64,000 bases of DNA from Prauserella endophytica (GCF_005146945.1 NZ_SWMS01000030.1:1-64000); one strand, 5' to 3'. Counted from the stretch's first letter, positions 26,515 through 35,330 are shown. The notes: generated by a model not told the origin, from the sequence alone. Program-made: numbers and translations.

Positions 26515-26894
26515 GCGAGGACACCCCCGCCACCCGGTTCGCCACCCTCACCGACTGGGTCACCCAATGGTTTCTGCCCACCTGGCAGCACCGCCTCGGA
26601 CCCGCGCAGGTGTGGTGCACCCAGTGGTGGCAGCACGCCGAGGCGATCAGCCGGCTGGAAGCGATGTGGCGCTCCTGGGAAGCCTCCCGCCTCGACGGCG
26701 CGATGGGCCTGGCCCTGTGGTGGCGCGACATCGCCGACTACCAGATGCAGCAGCTACTCGACAGCCACGGCCCATTTGCCGCCTGCCGCAACAGCCACAC
26801 CGACGACGACACGTTGTTCCTGCGCGCCGATCCCCCACCCGCCGGATGGTTCGACGCCTACACCGAACCCGCCACCACCACCGCCTGGCAGTAG
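26511..26894 (+). CDS. DUF4913 protein
   Basis: 127 aa from ATG 26511, overlapping the coupling-protein stop. The pattern of conserved Trp (WC..WW.H.EAISRLEAMWRSWE) and GPFAAC is that of DUF4913, a soluble family that usually sits next to TraG in actinobacterial conjugation clusters. Role unknown. Confidence 0.8.
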   Translation: MSEDTPATRFATLTDWVTQWFLPTWQHRLGPAQVWCTQWWQHAEAISRLEAMWRSWEASRLDGAMGLALWWRDIADYQMQQLLDSHGPFAACRNSHTDDDTLFLRADPPPAGWFDAYTEPATTTAWQ

Positions 26895-26909
26895 AAGGGG
26901 GAAACACTG

Positions 26910-27764
26910 ATGGAGCTTGACGACGTCGGCCGTGAGGTGACCCAGCGGGCCGCGCAGCTCGCCAGCGTCGCCCTCAACCTCGCCCAGCAACTCCACGCCC
27001 GCCGCGACGCCACCGCCCGGCAGGAGCAGCAAATCCACCAGGGCCAGCGCGACGAGATCACCCAGCGCCTGCAGGCCGACCGCGCCGCCCACGCCGGACT
27101 GTGGAACACACTGCGCCACAACCCCCGCACCCCGCTCGATGACGCCACCCTCGCCGAACAATGGGTCACCGCCGCCGCCTGGGAACCCCACGACACCCGC
27201 GCCGCCGCGGCTCGCGCGGCCCTCGAGGACCGGCTCGTGCACGCCGGTATCGACCGCGGCGAACTCGACCGGATCCGCACCGAGAAAACCTTCACCGGCG
27301 CCGCCGACACCCTCACCGCCCACCTCTCCGAACACCGCGCGAACCACACCGGCCAGGAGAAGACGACGGGGCTGATGCTCACCGAAGCCGCGCAGGAACG
27401 CACCGACGCAGCCCAGCACCGCGCCACCGCCGCCGCAGCGGACACCCGCGCCAGCACCACAGAACAGACAACGGACGGCGAGGTCGACCACGACGGCACT
27501 GCCGAGCAGGCCCACCACGAGCACACCGCCGACACCGAACGCACCCTCGCCGCCGCACACGACAGCGACGCCACCGCCACCGAGGCCAACACCGACGTGC
27601 CGGATCCTGCCGGGAACGTCTACGCCCACGGCGCGCCCAGCGCACGCCTCGCCGGAGAGTCCTACCCCGAACCCGCCGCGACCGCCGTCACCCGCACCCG
27701 CAGCCGAGCCCAGCCCCGCAAGGCCTCACCACCACGAGAACGCGACCACGGACGCGGCCGCTGA
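26910..27764 (+). CDS. Conjugation-cluster helical protein
   Basis: 284 aa. The N-terminal ~140 residues are Gln/Arg/Ala-rich and likely coiled coil. The remainder is a disordered Thr/Ala/His/Glu-rich tail ending in a basic stretch. No family recognised. It follows the DUF4913 gene by 15 bases. Confidence 0.55.
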   Translation: MELDDVGREVTQRAAQLASVALNLAQQLHARRDATARQEQQIHQGQRDEITQRLQADRAAHAGLWNTLRHNPRTPLDDATLAEQWVTAAAWEPHDTRAAAARAALEDRLVHAGIDRGELDRIRTEKTFTGAADTLTAHLSEHRANHTGQEKTTGLMLTEAAQERTDAAQHRATAAAADTRASTTEQTTDGEVDHDGTAEQAHHEHTADTERTLAAAHDSDATATEANTDVPDPAGNVYAHGAPSARLAGESYPEPAATAVTRTRSRAQPRKASPPRERDHGRGR

Positions 27765-27846
27765 CCCCCGGAAACACCGCGACCTCCCGCACCGTCCTGG
27801 CCGTTCGCTGTACTGTCCGCAGGATCTCGAAGCGGGAGGCTGGATC

Positions 27847-28200
27847 ATGGCGAGGAAGCGCAGGAAGCAAACAGCCAGCACTCCAGTGCCGTTCTGTCGC
27901 TACCCCGAAGCGCTGGTCAACCCGTGCGACGACTGTGCCGCCGTCGCCGGTGCCGTGTGCGTGGAGAACGGCCTCCCCCTGCCGACACTGCACCAGGCCC
28001 GGCGAAACGCCACCCCGCGAAAGCCCCTGAAAACACCCCGTCTGGTGCAGGCCCGCAGCGAGCACGACCAGGCCTACCGCCGCGCCCTCGGACTCGACAG
28101 CGACGCCGCACTCCCCGGCCAGCTCGGCGCCCACAGTTCCGCTGGAGCGGCCCGGGGTGGCCGGGGATCCGCGCATAAAGGCAAAGGGAAGTACAGCTGA
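27847..28200 (+). CDS. Small zinc-finger-like protein
   Basis: 117 aa with GGGAGG before the start. Cys residues in CRYPEALVNPCDDCAAVAGAVC give the C...CxxC...C pattern of small zinc-binding domains common in actinobacterial phages and plasmids. The N- and C-terminal ends are basic (RKRRK, HKGKGK), so nucleic-acid binding is likely. Confidence 0.6.
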   Translation: MARKRRKQTASTPVPFCRYPEALVNPCDDCAAVAGAVCVENGLPLPTLHQARRNATPRKPLKTPRLVQARSEHDQAYRRALGLDSDAALPGQLGAHSSAGAARGGRGSAHKGKGKYS

Positions 28201-28302
28201 CGGCCTGAAGAGTATGGATCCGGAGCGCACGGGTCACGGCTTGGCAGCATCTCGAATCGTGGGGCCTATACGCGACACAGGTTCCACCACGATCATTCGT
28301 CG

Positions 28303-29736
28303 GTGACCCTTAATCCGCTTCCTGTCCTTCGAAAGCTCGCGTCGCGGCATCAGTTGGATCGAGAGGTCGAGCGGCTGCGTCCGATCTCAGCGTGGATGTT
28401 GATCCCCAGTGTGGTGCTGGTCGCCCTCGTCACCGTGGTGGTCCTGTTTGCGCTGGGCGATGTCGCCAGGTCGGATCCATCAGCAACCGTGCGGGTGGAC
28501 GTCATCCGGATCGCGCTGACTGCGGCTGCGGGGACCGGCGGTGGGCTGGCGCTGCTGCTGGCGTTCCGCCGCCAGCGCTCCACCGAGATCGCCGCAGCTC
28601 ACAGCATCAGCGATGCTGCCGAACGACGGGTCACCGAGTTGTACACCAAGGCAGTCGAACAACTTGGCTCCGAGCAGGCCCCCGTACGTCTGGGCGGGCT
28701 GTACGCACTCGAACGCCTGGCGCAAGACAACCCTGACCACCGTCAAACCATCGTGAACGTTCTCTGCGCCTACATCCGCATGTCTTCCACCACGTCGCTC
28801 CACTTTCCCGCCTCCTCCGGCAGTCAGCGAAGAAATGCACCATCCCGGCGACCTAACAGGCTTGCGGGGGCGGACCGCTTGGAAACAACGGGCCACCGGA
28901 TAGCCCGTTCACAAGAACGGGAAGTCCGGATGACCGCAGGGCACATCCTGTTGTCCCATCTGCAATCTCCAGACGCAGAGAACGTGCTCGGCGCTGCGCC
29001 CCCTGGAGACTTCTGGCCAGACATCGACATCAACATGGCCGGCGCCTCAGTTAGCGAGTTTAACTTTTCACAGTGCCAGGTGAGAAGCGCCGACTTCAGT
29101 AACGCGACGATTCGACAATCGAGCTTTCGGGGAATGGAATTCGACGGTTTCGCGAACTTTACAAGAGCAACATTCACCGGAGGTGTCGGCTTTGACGATG
29201 CCGTCTTCTACAGTGCCGTCTCGTTCATAGGTACGACATTCGAAGAGGACGTTCACTTCAGGCAGGCGGAATTTTACGACTTCGTTCTGTTCGAGGACGC
29301 CAGGTTCCAGTCGGACGCTAGCTTTGAGCTTGTCGACTTCGACTACGTGCGGATGGTAGGGGTCGACTTTGCGGGCACAGTCAGTTTTAGAGACGCAGAG
29401 TTCAGATCGGTCACTTTTGAAAAAGTCACGTTCCGTGGCGAGGTCGGATTCACTGACGCAGTGTTCGACGCCGCAACCTTCCGCAACGTGGCCTTCGAGG
29501 GCGCCATCGACTTCCGAGACGCGAAGTTCGAGACCGAAGCCAAACTGGACAGGGTGCACATTCGAACAGGCGGCATAGGCGGCATAGGCGGCATAGGCGC
29601 GAGTCAAACCCTACTACCTGCAACATGGGTTCGAGGGCCCTTCGATCTGCAAAACGAAGATCCCGACTATCCCTTCAGGGACTGGGACACCCTGAAGCTT
29701 GCGAAACCACGCGAGGAATCGGAGAACTCACCCTAA
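28303..29736 (+). CDS. Membrane-anchored pentapeptide-repeat protein
   Basis: 477 aa from GTG 28303. Two N-terminal membrane helices (MLIPSVVLVALVTVVVLFAL and ALTAAAGTGGGLALLLAF), a helical segment (TELYTKAVEQLGSEQAPVRL), then from ~240 onward pentapeptide repeats of the A(D/N)LXX type (VGFDDAVFYS, VSFRDAEFRS and so on). The quadrilateral beta helix of such repeats often mimics DNA or mediates binding. A short GGCATA repeat encodes GIGGIGGIG near the end. Function unknown. Confidence 0.8.
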   Translation: MTLNPLPVLRKLASRHQLDREVERLRPISAWMLIPSVVLVALVTVVVLFALGDVARSDPSATVRVDVIRIALTAAAGTGGGLALLLAFRRQRSTEIAAAHSISDAAERRVTELYTKAVEQLGSEQAPVRLGGLYALERLAQDNPDHRQTIVNVLCAYIRMSSTTSLHFPASSGSQRRNAPSRRPNRLAGADRLETTGHRIARSQEREVRMTAGHILLSHLQSPDAENVLGAAPPGDFWPDIDINMAGASVSEFNFSQCQVRSADFSNATIRQSSFRGMEFDGFANFTRATFTGGVGFDDAVFYSAVSFIGTTFEEDVHFRQAEFYDFVLFEDARFQSDASFELVDFDYVRMVGVDFAGTVSFRDAEFRSVTFEKVTFRGEVGFTDAVFDAATFRNVAFEGAIDFRDAKFETEAKLDRVHIRTGGIGGIGGIGASQTLLPATWVRGPFDLQNEDPDYPFRDWDTLKLAKPREESENSP

Positions 29737-29749
29737 TTCTGGGGATCGT

Positions 29750-29858
29750 TCACGTTGTCACCGGGCGCTGCGCGAGGTCCGGGGTGGCCAAGTCGAGGTC
29801 GGCGGCGGATCCGGCGAGGCGGCGTCCTTGTTCGAGGTGCCCCTCGGTGAGTGCGGCC
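29750..29858 (-). pseudogene. 3' remnant of a tyrosine recombinase gene
   Basis: Read on the minus strand this encodes TEGHLEQGRRLAGSAAD and runs to a TGA at 29750-29752. It matches the end of the intact recombinase at 31416-32612 (TEGYLEQGRRLAGSAAG), but the catalytic Tyr is His and everything upstream is missing. The shared DNA is a 38-bp identical block (29801-29838 and 31479-31516). Confidence 0.75.
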
Positions 29859-29885
29859 CCGCCTCAACAGTCATTGATAGCTGCG

Positions 29886-29944
29886 CGCTGTACCATCCAT
29901 ACAGCGTGCTGTACTGTCGGTGCAGCACGCTGTATGGATGGTAC
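29886..29944. repeat. Large inverted repeat with 26-bp perfect arms upstream of an unknown gene
   Basis: Arms 29886-29911 and 29919-29944 match over 26 bases apart from the loop edge. Each arm itself holds GCTGTA-CCATCCA-TACAGC, so the site contains palindromes within a palindrome. It ends 25 bases before the next start codon, suggesting an operator or a hairpin origin or recombination site. Confidence 0.8.
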
Positions 29945-29969
29945 AGCGGCGGATCACTGGAGGGCTTCT

Positions 29970-31337
29970 TTGTCCCGCGAGTACATCCCCATCGCGAACG
30001 GCACCTCGACCGATCATCCCTACCCGAACATTCCGTTCGTGGACGACACACACCTGCCCCTCGACGACCCAGATGCCATCGAGGCGATGGGCCGCGGCGT
30101 CGGCGACGGTCGCTGGGGCCGGAGCGACACTGGCGCCAGCATCAACGGCGAGCGCTACGGCGCTTGGGCCGCGACCACCAATGACGAGAAGAACCCGAAG
30201 TACGTGTGGTGCGTGCTCAACGACGCGGACTATGGCCGCTCCGTGCTCTTGTTCCATGCCGCCGTCGGCAGCATCCACGATGACTACTGGTTTGAGCGCC
30301 CGCGCACGTTCCTGCGCCGTCGTGGCGGCTACTGGTGGAACGGGTCGGACTGGTACCGCCCTCGGCAGGTGATCGACTGGTCCACCGAGACGTACGACGC
30401 CCGCCAGGTGCGCAAGTCCACCACGATCCTGGCGGCGGATCTACTGGACAGCACCGCCGACCCCGCTCGCGGCAAGGTGTACCAAGTACTCACCCTCGAA
30501 CCGCACGCAGTGGACACCGGTCAGTGGCGACACGACCTTGCGCGCTGGGCGCGCAGCCGTGCCATCGACAGCCGTCCACTTGACCAGTGCATTGTCACGG
30601 TGGAAGCCCCCGAGTTCGACCACCTGCTGACGCTCGACGAGGTCGCCGAAACTGTCGGTATCGAGGCCTCGACGCTACGGGCCTACATCACCCGCGACGA
30701 GGCCGACGTGCCCACACCGCAGGACACCTCTGGCGGGCGGATGCGGTGGGCGAAACCGGTTATCAACGATTGGGTCGAGCGGCGCCGGCGCGATGACGTC
30801 GGACGCGTCCTGTCTCGGGGCTCTGAGGACTTGTCGCCTCACTTGCAGGCCATGTGGGATCTGATGTCCAAGAATCTCGAGAACGGGTTACGCAGATCTC
30901 CCACGCCGTTGAAGCGACGGGAGGACCCGCATCGTGTCGCGCGTGAGCTGGGGTGGACCGCCGCGCTGGTCGCGGACAAGCCCCAGCTCAGCGCGGACAC
31001 GCTACGGATGACCGTCGAGTACGCGGTGTTGTACAACCTGCGTGACGGACTTCGAGAGGAGCGCTGGCCCGGCGACTACTGCGGCTTCCCCCCTCAGATC
31101 GAGCAGCTGCTGGGCTGGTTCGTCCAGCGCCACCCCGGCAGCACGCCACAACTGTTCGGCTCGATCATCCAAGTCGCCAAGCACGACTTCAACGTTGGTG
31201 AGGCAGTCACTGCGAACAGCCTCCGACGCGCCACTCGTAGCGGCCTTGCCATCGCTGGATTCGAGGAGGGCGATGTCGACGACTATCTGCACCTCGCATT
31301 GCCGCCATCCATGCAAAAGCCCCGCTCGGTGAACTGA
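29970..31337 (+). CDS. Unknown protein with central helix-turn-helix
   Basis: 455 aa from TTG 29970, chosen for GGAGGG five bases upstream. No N-terminal family recognised (Trp/Tyr/Asp-rich, ~1-200). Residues ~218-265 (TLDEVAETVGIEASTLRAYI ... WAKPVINDWVERR) read like an excisionase/AlpA-type helix-turn-helix. The C-terminal ~150 residues are helical. It lies between a broken and an intact recombinase end and behind a large palindrome, so it may belong to a mobile cassette. Confidence 0.6.
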   Translation: MSREYIPIANGTSTDHPYPNIPFVDDTHLPLDDPDAIEAMGRGVGDGRWGRSDTGASINGERYGAWAATTNDEKNPKYVWCVLNDADYGRSVLLFHAAVGSIHDDYWFERPRTFLRRRGGYWWNGSDWYRPRQVIDWSTETYDARQVRKSTTILAADLLDSTADPARGKVYQVLTLEPHAVDTGQWRHDLARWARSRAIDSRPLDQCIVTVEAPEFDHLLTLDEVAETVGIEASTLRAYITRDEADVPTPQDTSGGRMRWAKPVINDWVERRRRDDVGRVLSRGSEDLSPHLQAMWDLMSKNLENGLRRSPTPLKRREDPHRVARELGWTAALVADKPQLSADTLRMTVEYAVLYNLRDGLREERWPGDYCGFPPQIEQLLGWFVQRHPGSTPQLFGSIIQVAKHDFNVGEAVTANSLRRATRSGLAIAGFEEGDVDDYLHLALPPSMQKPRSVN

Positions 31338-31348
31338 ACAACACGACT

Positions 31349-31385
31349 ATCGGCGGGCACGTAGACCACTTACGTGCCCGCCGAT
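31349..31385. terminator. Bidirectional terminator
   Basis: Perfect 15-bp arms 31349-31363 and 31371-31385 (ATCGGCGGGCACGTA and its complement) with a 7-base loop, between two converging genes. Confidence 0.85.
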
Positions 31386-31415
31386 GCCAGTGCGCGTGGG
31401 CATTTGCCCGGACAG

Positions 31416-32612
31416 TCACGCATTCCTGGGCAGCAGGACGAGGTCTTCTCCGGCGGTGATGAGGTCGGCGACGACTCCGGCGGCGGATCCGGCGAGGCGG
31501 CGTCCTTGTTCGAGGTATCCCTCGGTGACCGCGACAGAGGAGTGGCCGAGGTCGCGGCTGATCTGGCGGACCGGGATGCCGTGGGTTTCGGCGGTGATGG
31601 CGTAGAAGTGGCGGATGGCGTGCGGGTGGATGCTGTCGCGGATGCCGCGCAGCTGCGCAGCGTGCGCCCGCACAGTGCTCGACGGTGACTTCATCCGGAC
31701 CAGGAAGCGGCACAGGTAGCGCAGTGCGTCGGTGACCTGCCGGGCCCGCAACCGGGCGCCGGTGACCGCCACAAACAACGGCTGCTCGACCGGTTTCGCC
31801 GACACCTGCCCCGGTCGCGCGATCTCCCGAGACGCCTCGTCGGCGTCGCGGGTGACGAGGTAGTCCTCCACGGCCTGCAGTGCCATACCGGGAAGGCGCA
31901 CCCACCGGGCTTTGCGGCCCTTGCCTCGGATCCACAGCGCAGGCTCGCCCCCGGGCCCGGCTCGGTGCAGGTCCCCGCGGCGCAGGGTGCACAGTTCTTC
32001 CGCTCGGATGCCGGTGGTGGACAGCACCGCCACCATCGCCCGGTACCGCAACCGCGGGGCACCCGGATATAACTCGGCTGCCACCCGCAGCGCGCGGACC
32101 TGCGGCAGCGTCAGCGGCACGGTGGCTCTTTGCGGGTCGGGGGTGGACACCCCGAGCCGGTCTCGCTCGGCCCTCGGTAGTGCGGCGGGCACCTCGAATG
32201 TCGTACGCCCGTGGTAGCGCTGCTCGGAGTACCACGCGGACACGGCCCCGAGGCGGGTTCTCTGCGTGGTTTTCGACAGTCCGGCCTGCTCCTGCACGGT
32301 GATCCAGACCCGCAGCCGCTCCCGGTCCATATCGGTGTAGGGGTTCAGGTCGGCTCGGGCGCACCACGGGAAGAACGCCGTCGGTGGCGGCAGCTCACGG
32401 ACGTTGCGGTGAGTCGGCTCCCTCCGCCACAGCGCCTGCTCGGCACGCGGGATGCCGAGCGCGGTGGCGTAGGTGGTTTTGCTGTTGTCCGAGGTGTAGG
32501 CGGTGTGCAGCCACCGAGCGGCGGCAATCACTGTTTCCCGCGCCCACTCCGGTGCCCCGTCGCTGTCGGCGGGATCGGTGAGTTCCGCCGTGGGTGGGGT
32601 GTGCGTGGGCAT
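31416..32612 (-). CDS. Tyrosine recombinase/integrase
   Basis: 398 aa. It has an N-terminal SAM-like DNA-binding part and a catalytic part with Arg in TTGIRAEELCTL, HPHAIRHFYA (H-x-x-R), LGHSS and the nucleophile Tyr in VTEGYLEQG (~364). All catalytic residues are present. It could integrate or excise an element, or resolve plasmid multimers. A degraded copy of its end lies 1.68 kb away. GAGGAAAGG precedes the start. Confidence 0.9.
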   Translation of the reverse strand: MPTHTPPTAELTDPADSDGAPEWARETVIAAARWLHTAYTSDNSKTTYATALGIPRAEQALWRREPTHRNVRELPPPTAFFPWCARADLNPYTDMDRERLRVWITVQEQAGLSKTTQRTRLGAVSAWYSEQRYHGRTTFEVPAALPRAERDRLGVSTPDPQRATVPLTLPQVRALRVAAELYPGAPRLRYRAMVAVLSTTGIRAEELCTLRRGDLHRAGPGGEPALWIRGKGRKARWVRLPGMALQAVEDYLVTRDADEASREIARPGQVSAKPVEQPLFVAVTGARLRARQVTDALRYLCRFLVRMKSPSSTVRAHAAQLRGIRDSIHPHAIRHFYAITAETHGIPVRQISRDLGHSSVAVTEGYLEQGRRLAGSAAGVVADLITAGEDLVLLPRNA

Positions 32613-32658
32613 CGGGTCCTGGGACCTTTCCTCGGGCTGGGTGGAGTGTCGCGGCGGG

Positions 32659-32769
32659 CTACTGCTGCAGTTCTGCCAGATCGGGGTAGAGCTGGCGGTA
32701 GTCCTCGATGTGGCGGGTGCGTTGTTTACCGCCGTAGTAGACGAACGGCGGACGCAGCGGCGCGCTCAT
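32659..32769 (-). pseudogene. Relic of a D12-class adenine methyltransferase N-terminus
   Basis: 36 codons from ATG 32769, overlapping the upstream stop (ATGA). The peptide RPPFVYYGGKQRTRHI matches the opening motif of D12-class (Dam-like) methyltransferases, PF.(Y/W).GGK, but ends at TAG 32659. Enzymes of this class are about 250 residues or longer, so this is a truncated remnant, or less likely a retained small protein. Confidence 0.5.
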
Positions 32770-33119
32770 CGATCCGATCGCCCGGTCAGGGCGCACACCA
32801 GCCGGCCGGTGTCGGCGGACAGGGCGTGGAGGTGTCGCTGCGCGGCGGTGACGAACTCGAGGGCGGGCCCAGTGCCGATCCCCGCGCGCAGAACAGCGAA
32901 GGCCTCGGGTAGCTCCTGGACGAGCAGCCGCAGCGACTCGGCCAGCTGCCGGGCGTCGTCGTCGGGCACGACACCCGGCTCGGCGTAATCGTCATCGAGG
33001 TTGGCCAGGGATGCATCAAGCAGCGCATGCGTGGCCTGCTCAACGGCCGCCCGGTGACGGTGCAGGTGTCGCTGCGCGGCGGTGGCCGCGCCGGCGGGGG
33101 TCGGCTCCGGTGTGCTCAT
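32766..33119 (-). CDS. Hypothetical helical protein
   Basis: 117 aa. Two AAQRHLH segments (~14-20 and ~91-97) hint at an internal duplication. Mostly helix, no known family. It is coupled to the 36-codon relic downstream. Confidence 0.55.
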   Translation of the reverse strand: MSTPEPTPAGAATAAQRHLHRHRAAVEQATHALLDASLANLDDDYAEPGVVPDDDARQLAESLRLLVQELPEAFAVLRAGIGTGPALEFVTAAQRHLHALSADTGRLVCALTGRSDR

Positions 33120-33130
33120 CGTTCACTCCT

Positions 33131-33352
33131 TCACTCGATGCCGGTGATGTCGTTGACGTGCAGCAAGTCGGTGGAACCTTGTGGTGTCAGCTGATCCACG
33201 GTGTGCGCGGTGAGCCGCCCGCCCTCGCGGTGGTCAATGTGGACGGTGCGCACTCTCCCGCCGCCGTCGAGTGGGTTGCCGCCCTGAAGGCAACGCACCA
33301 CGCTGCCCGCGGCGATCCGGTCAATGTCGATGCCGTGTTCATTGAGTGTCAT
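33131..33352 (-). CDS. Small hypothetical protein
   Basis: 73 aa. Beta-rich, possibly a small SH3-like fold (AGSVVRCLQGGN...RVRTVHIDHREGGRLTAH). It lies between the GntR gene and the gene at 32766 in the same direction, so probably one operon. Confidence 0.5.
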   Translation of the reverse strand: MTLNEHGIDIDRIAAGSVVRCLQGGNPLDGGGRVRTVHIDHREGGRLTAHTVDQLTPQGSTDLLHVNDITGIE

Positions 33353-33382
33353 GCCCGGTCCTCTCGTCAGTGGCGGGTCGGA

Positions 33383-33871
33383 TCACGTGTCGTTGGCGCG
33401 AGTCATCAGGGCCTCGGCTACTTTGGCCCACCGGAGCCATTGCTGACGGGTCGGCTCGTGGGTCTCGTCCTGGAGCTCGAACCGCTTCTGGACCGCCCAG
33501 TCGCCCAGTGCGCTGGTGAGGACGAAGTGGGTCTCGTCGTCCTCAGCGTCGAAGTCGATAACAAGGACACGGCGCTGCGCGGTCAGTGCCGTGAGAGCGG
33601 TGGTCAGCGCGTCGCGGGCCTCGGTGATGGTGTCCACCACGTTCACCTGCCGTAAGGAGGTCGCGCTCGTAACGAAGGCGCCGGCACCTTGGCGCGTCTC
33701 CAGCATCCCCTCGGCCACCAGCACCTGCTGGGCTGCGCGGATGGTGTTCAAGCCGCGCACGCCGTAGTGGTCCTGCAACGTGGTGATGCCGGGCAGTTGG
33801 CTGCCCACGGACCACTCCCCGGCTTGGATGCGTTCGCGTAGGTCGTCGGCGATCTCGCGGTATCGGCTCAT
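33383..33871 (-). CDS. GntR-family regulator
   Basis: 162 aa from ATG 33871 (longer upstream starts to 33955 are less likely). The winged helix-turn-helix is clear: YREIADDLRERIQAGEWSVG, LPGITTLQDHYGVRGLNTI, AAQQVLVAEGMLETRQGAGA. The C-terminal ~80 residues are short and not a standard ligand domain. GntR repressors of this size (KorA/KorSA type) control transfer genes on Streptomyces plasmids. Confidence 0.8.
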   Translation of the reverse strand: MSRYREIADDLRERIQAGEWSVGSQLPGITTLQDHYGVRGLNTIRAAQQVLVAEGMLETRQGAGAFVTSATSLRQVNVVDTITEARDALTTALTALTAQRRVLVIDFDAEDDETHFVLTSALGDWAVQKRFELQDETHEPTRQQWLRWAKVAEALMTRANDT

Positions 33872-33884
33872 GCCGAGAAGGCTA

Positions 33885-33981
33885 TCACCACTGATCGTGA
33901 TAAGTAGCGATAAGTTGCCCCCGCTTGGCATGGCTCCTCCTGTCTCGCGAATCACTACCTATAACACAAGATATAGGTAGT
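33885..33981. promoter_or_regulatory. Candidate GntR operators and promoters
   Basis: An inverted repeat TATCAC...GTGATA lies just upstream of the GntR start. Farther out ACTACCTATA (33954-33963) and TATAGGTAGT (33972-33981) form a 10-bp perfect inverted repeat with an 8-base loop. The region is A/T-rich for this replicon and lies between divergent genes. Confidence 0.5.
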
Positions 33982-34014
33982 AGGCCGAGATCGCCGCCGC
34001 CATTCGGGTGGTTC

Positions 34015-34059
34015 GTCAAGCTATGCCTGACAAACCACCCGCGTCAGGCGTAGCTTGAC
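34015..34059. promoter_or_regulatory. 17-bp inverted repeat before the sigma-like gene
   Basis: GTCAAGCTATGCCTGAC (34015-34031) and GTCAGGCGTAGCTTGAC (34043-34059) are complements with one mismatch. The site ends four bases before the next start codon, where it would block either RNA polymerase or ribosomes. Confidence 0.6.
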
Positions 34060-34062
34060 GGA

Positions 34063-34875
34063 ATGTGCACTGAAGCTGAGGGTGTGGTTCCGCCGTTCAC
34101 CGACGCGTCCCGGGCGCGGATGGTGATGGCGGCCGAAGCGCACGAACTCTCCGACTTCGCGCGGTCGTTCGTGCCCATCGATCAGTACGAGCTCGGCGAT
34201 AACGGCCGTGCACTCTCGGATGGCATGTGGATCGGGGACGCCGCTCGTCTAGTCGGGGCCGCGCAGCGGGTTTTCGAGGCGGTCGTGGTCTTCGAGCGCC
34301 TGGGTGGCACCAGCTGGGAACGCATCGGCGACATCCTGGGCATGTCCAAGCAGGCGGCACACGAAAAGTTCAGCCAGGCCGAGACGCGTTTTCGTGACGA
34401 GCTGCGCGCCCCCCAGAATCCGGACTACACCGGGGAAATTGGCCAGGTCCGCTATCGCCTGCACCCCGCGGCCCGCGATCCGGAGGAGCACGCGCGCGAG
34501 CTGGACGAGTGGGTTGCGCGCCGGCGCGACCCGGACGAGCCCGAGCACGCCCCCAATCCCGTCTCCGGTGGACTGGCGCGGATGGACGCGGATGCCGAGC
34601 TGGCCTCACTGTCCGACCGGCGCCACCAGCTCTGGCAGGCCCACGACGGTCTGCCTCCGGTGGGTGAGCGCCTGGCGCTGGCCGAGCGGGAGGTGCAGCT
34701 GTGGGAACAGTTTGCCGCCGAACGTCCCCGCTCCCGCACCACACAGCAGTGGCTGTCCCATGCCCGCCTCGTCCGCGACGAACTGCGCGCCCAGGCGGAC
34801 CAGCAGCCCGCTGCCCCGACCGGGCCGCCCGCACTCCGGCTCGTGAAGTCCGACGACGAACCCGGCAGCGCATGA
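34063..34875 (+). CDS. Sigma-region-4-like helix-turn-helix protein
   Basis: 270 aa from ATG 34063. Residues ~80-105 (GTSWERIGDILGMSKQAAHEKF) are a helix-turn-helix like sigma factor region 4. The rest is charged and helical, with ELDEWVARRRDPDEPEHAPNP. No -10 recognition region is seen, so it is not a complete sigma factor. It overlaps the next gene by four bases. Confidence 0.6.
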   Translation: MCTEAEGVVPPFTDASRARMVMAAEAHELSDFARSFVPIDQYELGDNGRALSDGMWIGDAARLVGAAQRVFEAVVVFERLGGTSWERIGDILGMSKQAAHEKFSQAETRFRDELRAPQNPDYTGEIGQVRYRLHPAARDPEEHARELDEWVARRRDPDEPEHAPNPVSGGLARMDADAELASLSDRRHQLWQAHDGLPPVGERLALAEREVQLWEQFAAERPRSRTTQQWLSHARLVRDELRAQADQQPAAPTGPPALRLVKSDDEPGSA

Positions 34876-35330
34876 ACCACGCCACGATCGCCCGGAAAGT
34901 GCGTGCGCTCACCGCTCGCGCCAGCCATCCCGGCACTCCGACTCCCGAAGCTGACGCCGCCCTCGCCAAAGCCAATGAGCTGACACTCCGCTACGGCCTG
35001 CACGACCTCGACTCGTGGCGCCCCTCGCCACGGTCGATCGAGCCTGTGGTCGTGCACTGGATGAGTGGACTCACGCCCGCCGGGACCCGGTACCGAGCCT
35101 GGTGCCGCTGCGGATTCGGAACCACTCCCCGGGCCAACCGCGACCGAGCACATCGAGCCCTGGCCGACTCGCACAGACTCGACGGCGCCGAGTGCATGCT
35201 GTGCGGAGTGATCTACGCCGACACCGACTGGATCAACTTCCGCCGTTTCCTTCAGGTACTCACAGATCCCATGACCGGCGATGAGTACGCCATGTGCATC
35301 AACCCTTCCACATGTCGCGCTCGCATCTGA
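34872..35330 (+). CDS. DUF2786 protein
   Basis: 152 aa from ATG 34872 (ATGA overlap). The first ~50 residues (IARKVRALTARASHPGTPTP...EADAALAKANELTLRYGL) match DUF2786. The C-terminal part has CRCGF and CMLCG, which may bind zinc. Role unknown. Confidence 0.65.
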   Translation: MNHATIARKVRALTARASHPGTPTPEADAALAKANELTLRYGLHDLDSWRPSPRSIEPVVVHWMSGLTPAGTRYRAWCRCGFGTTPRANRDRAHRALADSHRLDGAECMLCGVIYADTDWINFRRFLQVLTDPMTGDEYAMCINPSTCRARI

